From: Phycomyces blakesleeanus NRRL 1555(-) | Lineage: Eukaryota; Mucoromycota; Mucoromycetes; Mucorales; Phycomycetaceae | Direction of reading: 5' to 3' | Length of the DNA stretch: 64,000 bases | Assembly (NCBI RefSeq): GCF_001638985.1 | Contig: NW_017265140.1 | Location: forward strand, 744,001-808,000 | Shown: piece after piece, positions 59,638 through 64,000 of the stretch | Layout: each line of letters starts with the position of its first letter | Numbering within the stretch: the first letter of the stretch is position 1 | Program-made: the position numbers and the translations under genes | The notes under the pieces: model-generated | The model's input: the letters and a program-made list of their open reading frames with translations, nothing else | Databases searched by the model: none | Told to the model about the DNA's origin: nothing

Positions 59638-62600
59638 ACATGTGTATGTATTACTTGTGCACCCCTCCCCACTACTAATAGTAATAGAGTTTGAGCAGTT
59701 GTACTTACTGTGAAATCTTGCACATTCTTTCATTGCATTGGATCCAAACAGACATGCCAATTCTATGAGTGAATCTGCCTCGTCATTAGCCAAGAAAAAC
59801 GGATAACTTCCAGAAAGTATAGACAAGAATATTACACCAACAGACCAAATGTCAATCGCTATAAAGAAAAAGAAAAAAGAAAAATATGTTACATTGTTTC
59901 TTCCAGGCAAACATATCAAAGCTTACCAGTCGTTTGATTTACGACTCTCATTAATACTTCAGGTGCTCTGAATCCTTTTGTACCCGCTCTGTTGGCACGA
60001 ATTGCTCGTCTAAAGAAAAAACAGAATATGAAAGGTGATATAATAGTAAGGTCATTTGTATATATATATATTAATTACAAGTTCAAGCAACTGAAAATAC
60101 CGGCAACAACAACAAAAGAAGCAAGAAAAAGTAAAAATAAAAGCAGTCTTTTTAACACCTACCGTTGATCATTTATCATGTACCCTCGAACTTTTGGATT
60201 GTCTGTTTGGTCTATACTCGAAGGTATTCTTCTAATCGGTAATTTGCTTGGTCCGGAGGGCGTAGTAGCACTAACTGGAGTTACAATGCATGTGTGGGAG
60301 GCAGTGGCGCCTGTACTGGGAGTTACGTTTGGAGTGGATGTTGGTGTAGATGTTGGTGTGGCAGCAGGAGTAAATGTGGGGTTAGGTGCAGCGGTAATAT
60401 TATTGGTAGTGGTAGAATTAGTGGTGGCAGTTATAGCAGCAGCAGCAGCAGTAGTTGTTGTAGGTGTAGTTGTGGGTGTGGGTGTGGGTGTGGGTGTGGG
60501 TGTAGTTGTAGTTGTAGTTTCGTTGGCAGTGGGCGAGGAGGTTGAAGTGTGGGATATATTGATATTGCGTGTATCTTCCTCTTTCTAAGAAATACAATAC
60601 AAATACATACAAGTACAATTAGATATTTAATCTATATATATATATATAACAGAAAAAAATAGATAGAAAAAATAATGCTCACCTGTGCAAGACCAAAATC
60701 AATTAGTATGCCCATCTTGTCGCGTGAGCTGTAGAGAAAGTTATTTGGCTTGATATCTCGGTGAAGAATCTTGAGCTTGTGGAGGCTCTTTAGAGCAGTG
60801 AACATGCAACGCATATAGCACTTTATATCCTCCATTGGCATTTGTAAGAATATTTTCTATGTGTGTGTACAGATATACAAATGTTAAATATATATATAAT
60901 TGGGAGCTATTTGTTAATAAAACATAAAAAAAAACAAAGCAAGACAAGACAAGACAAACAAATGGGCAAAATAAAATAAAGTACCTAATGACATACAATA
61001 AATTTTTATATCAGAATTTAGATCCATACCTTAAATTCATCGTGTTGAATATAAGGCAGGACGACAAATACTTCTTCTTGTTGTCGAAATGCAGTGATTA
61101 ACGGGGTGATACACGGACAGCCTCTAAACGCAAAAGAACACGCACGTACAAATGTGTGTATATATAATACATTTGAATAAACATACATCTTTAACCTTTC
61201 TTCTGCTTTTTCTCTTGAAATAAAAATAAAAATAAAAATAAAATTACCTTAATTGTTGTAGAACCTCGATTTCACTTGCAATTCGTTTTGGACTACTGGT
61301 AGCGTAAACTCTTTTGAGGGCAACAAATTTGCTTCTGTTTTTTATTTGTGCATCTGTTGCTCCTTCACGCCCTCTTATTTTTCTTCCAACCGAAGCTCCA
61401 CTGATCAACTGAGCTTCCCAATCCTCATTTTTGTACCGCTCATGCCGTATATCGATAGCTTTGTATACTGTACTAAAGGTACCTAAGTGTATTCATGTAG
61501 GTATATATATATATGGTTTGTGTCAAAGATTGGTTCCATTTTAAAGAAAATGATAATAGCCATAGACATAGTAGTAATAGCAGCAAAAGCATAAGCAGCA
61601 GAGGAAGCAGGAGCAGAAGAAGTAGAAGAAGAAGTAATAGTAAAAGTAGCAGTGGTAGAGGTAGTAGATAATGGTATCGCGAATAACATTATTATTATTA
61701 ACATTAATGAAAACAATAACAATGATCAACATCTGAAAAAAAAATGTAAACAATCCAACCTCACCACCCCTCTTCCTTTTCTCTTCTTTCTCCTCGCTTT
61801 AACTTTTACACTCCCTGGTCTCTTGGATATCTTATTGCGCGTGTAAAATAGATATATTACACATATTGTACACAATGGTACACGAATTTGTGTACCTGTG
61901 TGCCTGTGTGCCTATGTGCTTATGTGCTTGTGTGCTTATGTACTTATGCGCTTATTCGCTTATGTATATGGGTAGATTCTTTTGATTTACCTTCACCAAT
62001 CTTATCTACTAACTTGTAATAAAAAGACAAGGATCTGACGCTGGCCATAATATTCTCAAGCTCTTTCTGGATTGGGTTGACATTTGTGCCGGCGGGAAAT
62101 AATCCCCTCTTTGGGCGTGTGTTCTCTACCTGTACTCTTTTGGTGATAGTCGCAGGCGGTCCCATTGTAGCTGTTTCCTTTTCATTTGTCACTCTATTGA
62201 CAGTCTGACCGGCTTTTTTTACGGTGGTTGATGTGGTGGTGGTGGTGGTGGTGGTTGTGGTGTTCGTGTTCGTGTTCGTGTTAGTATCGATGGAATTGGT
62301 TGCGTTCGTGGTATTTGTTGTGGTGGTTTTAGGGTTCGGTAAAGGATTTTCGGTTGTGTGGGCAAGCAAAGGTTGTTTTGTGGTTGGCTTTTGACTACAA
62401 GTTTGTTGTTCAGGCTGCGTATCAGTTTGTTGTGTGTTGTCTTGGTCAGGTTTTGAAGAAAGGCACGAGGTTGGTGAAGAACTGGCTTTTGATGACCCTT
62501 GAGTATTCACTATCATGTTGGCAGTCTTATGCTTCGATCGAGGCCTGTCATCTTCGTCATCGTAATCCCCAGCAAAGCGTCGACGTCTTGGTGAGTACAT

Positions 62601-63170
62601 AGTTACATCTTTAGCTGATCCACCTGTGGTATTAGCCAAGCGATTCGAGGTCTCAGTATTAGTAGACATTGTTTTTTGAATTTGTGTCTGGGATGCTTCT
62701 AGTTGATAGTCTGATTGGTCGATAGACAATGCTGATTGCATCTGGTGGCGCTGGGGTGAAGGTGCATAAGGTTCGTTTGCTTCGACCTTTTGGAAGCGAT
62801 TACGCTTTATCGTGCGAGTGGTAGAAGTTACTGAAAGTGGTTCTGTGGGGGCATCCTGAATGGAATCAAATCTACTAGGTGATGATCTCCCTCGTGGTGA
62901 TGTTTGGGACAAGAGGCGAGTAATGTGGTTTGTGTATGACTGGTGCACGGCATCAGAGAAGTTGTCATGTGCATCCATTAGAGATTTCTCTTTTGGTGTT
63001 TCACAGAGACGCACTTCGTCAATAGAAGCGTCACCGTGAATACTAGCATTAATTCTTAAATATTTATTGCGCTGAATTCGAGGCGATTGTCCCTGTGGAG
63101 CTGGTTCCACAATAGGAACGCCCCTTCTATCTAATCGTGGAGTCGTTGGGATAGGTATGTATGCTGACAT
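59343..63170 (-). CDS. CDC7: DDK catalytic kinase Cdc7
   Basis: Kinase that, with Dbf4, phosphorylates Mcm2-7 to fire replication origins. Eight exons: 63170-61991, 61482-61248, 61123-61030, 60856-60683, 60584-60163, 60009-59927, 59858-59709, 59551-59343; 848 residues. Residues 1 to about 370 are disordered, with Ser/Thr-Pro sites and Thr/Asn repeats. Kinase motifs: YKLVDKIGEGTFSTVYKA across the first junction, FVALKRVY, FVVLPYIQHDEFK, ILHRDIKPNNFLYS, LIDFGLAQ, then AGTKGFRAPEVLMRV and AIDIWSVGVIFLSILSG. Cdc7 kinases carry inserts; here a whole exon (60584-60163, about 140 residues, Thr/Pro-rich, (PT)n) sits between DFG and APE. The sequence after IFLSILSG (FGSNAMKECARF, and SRMFEAW...AIDLMTKCLALKSDERITA) fits the C-lobe, ending ALEHPFLK. 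Confidence 0.93.
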
Positions 63171-64000
63171 TTTTGTTGCGTAGAGAAAAATAGTTTACAC
63201 ATTTTTATATCTATATATTTTTTTTGTAAGAATTATGTCAAACAAAAGCATTGATGAGTTGAGTGGGACTTGCTTTTTTTTTTTCATTCTCCTAAAAAAT
63301 AAAATATACATACATATATTACATATATAAAAATTCACTCATGGTAATGACATGAATTAAGAAAGCAAAGAAAAGTATATATATATATGAAAAAGGAATA
63401 GAGACACAAAAGAAGAAAAAAACCTGTGTCAAGAAGTTGAAAGCCTGTTTATCTTGTGACGTCTAATATATTGTACTGCCTACAAAACATTCCTAAAGAA
63501 GAAGACGAACAACAACATGAAGAAGAACATAAACGATGGATGTATACATACATAAGTTGAGATAACTTGAATTATGTGTTTATTGAATTTTCCTTTAATT
63601 TCATACATTTGATATAGAAATTCAATTAATATACATATATATTGAAACTTGTTGCTGTAGGGTACATTGTGGGTTTTATGAGTTTAGATCAATAAAATCT
63701 TGTATTATTTGATTTATTAACCTTGATTAATTAAAACTAAATAAACTCAAATAAAAGTAAACCATAGAGTTAGTTCTTTCAACTTAATTAGGTCTTTTTT
63801 TAAAAGCATTACCAATGCAATCAATATCAAACTATTTGAAACCAACACAAAATGGGCAAATGCCTTAAATGACAATCAATAGAATGCACTTTTTTCTTGT
63901 TTAATTTTCGATCCAATTCTAAAGCAAGTTGACTGTAAATTAGTTCAGTAATCATTAAAACAAAAGGAATTCACTGTGAGTGATACCCCTCTCTTTCGCA
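63171..64000. other. Upstream region of CDC7, end of window
   Basis: AT-rich sequence with (TA)n near 63377-63388. No gene is recognised. It should contain the CDC7 promoter; MCB-type ACGCGT sites were not seen in the first few hundred bases. Confidence 0.5.

Overview
The window looks like nuclear DNA of a filamentous fungus, most likely Mucoromycota (Mucorales-like). Evidence: very AT-rich spacers full of (TA)n, (AAT)n and poly(A/T) tracts; short introns (roughly 50-250 bases) with GTAAG-type donors; and a gene set whose domain make-up is fungal (Zn2Cys6 and Fungal_trans regulators, Sul1-type sulfate permease, Atg1, Cdc7, HAL/NPR-type kinase, Lhs1 with an HDEL tail, Sdh5). The species cannot be named from the sequence alone.

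Layout. 1-3126 is gene-poor. 3127-4771 (+) encodes a Golgi GDA1-type nucleoside diphosphatase, convergent with a zinc-cluster-less Fungal_trans regulator (5413-7881, -). 7.9-15.5 kb is a gene desert holding decayed mobile DNA: a broken PIF/Harbinger transposase (about 8560-9770), a frameshifted relic (11060-11417), a MITE-like element (14130-14238) and a strong hairpin (14401-14467). 15556-18283 (+) is a sulfate permease, 20802-21596 (+) a single-pass membrane protein, 23142-24435 (+) an aquaglyceroporin. 27541-31260 (-) is the autophagy kinase ATG1, preceded downstream by another TIR-bounded element (27094-27463). 31.3-36.8 kb is a second desert with a frameshifted relic, a perfect 32-bp inverted repeat and a CCAAT cluster.

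From 36.8 kb on the region is denser: an Rrm4-like RNA-binding protein (three RRM-type segments plus two MLLE-type segments, 36810-40455, +), a Zn2Cys6 glutamine-rich regulator (43554-45076, +), a divergent ARF6-like GTPase (45906-46786, +), Sdh5/SDHAF2 (47072-47572, +), a possible three-exon microprotein (48686-49016, +), a HAL/NPR-type kinase (49119-51271, +), the ER Hsp70-like chaperone Lhs1 (52284-56715, - , 15 exons), TFIIH subunit Tfb4 (57189-59167, +) diverging from Lhs1, and the DDK kinase CDC7 (59343-63170, -) convergent with Tfb4.

The genes are mostly unrelated single-copy housekeeping and signalling functions; no biosynthetic cluster or operon is evident. All exon models below were built by hand from reading frame, splice-site dinucleotides and phase, and all join in frame. 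Three of about 57 introns use GC-AG ends. No rRNA, tRNA or CRISPR array was seen.
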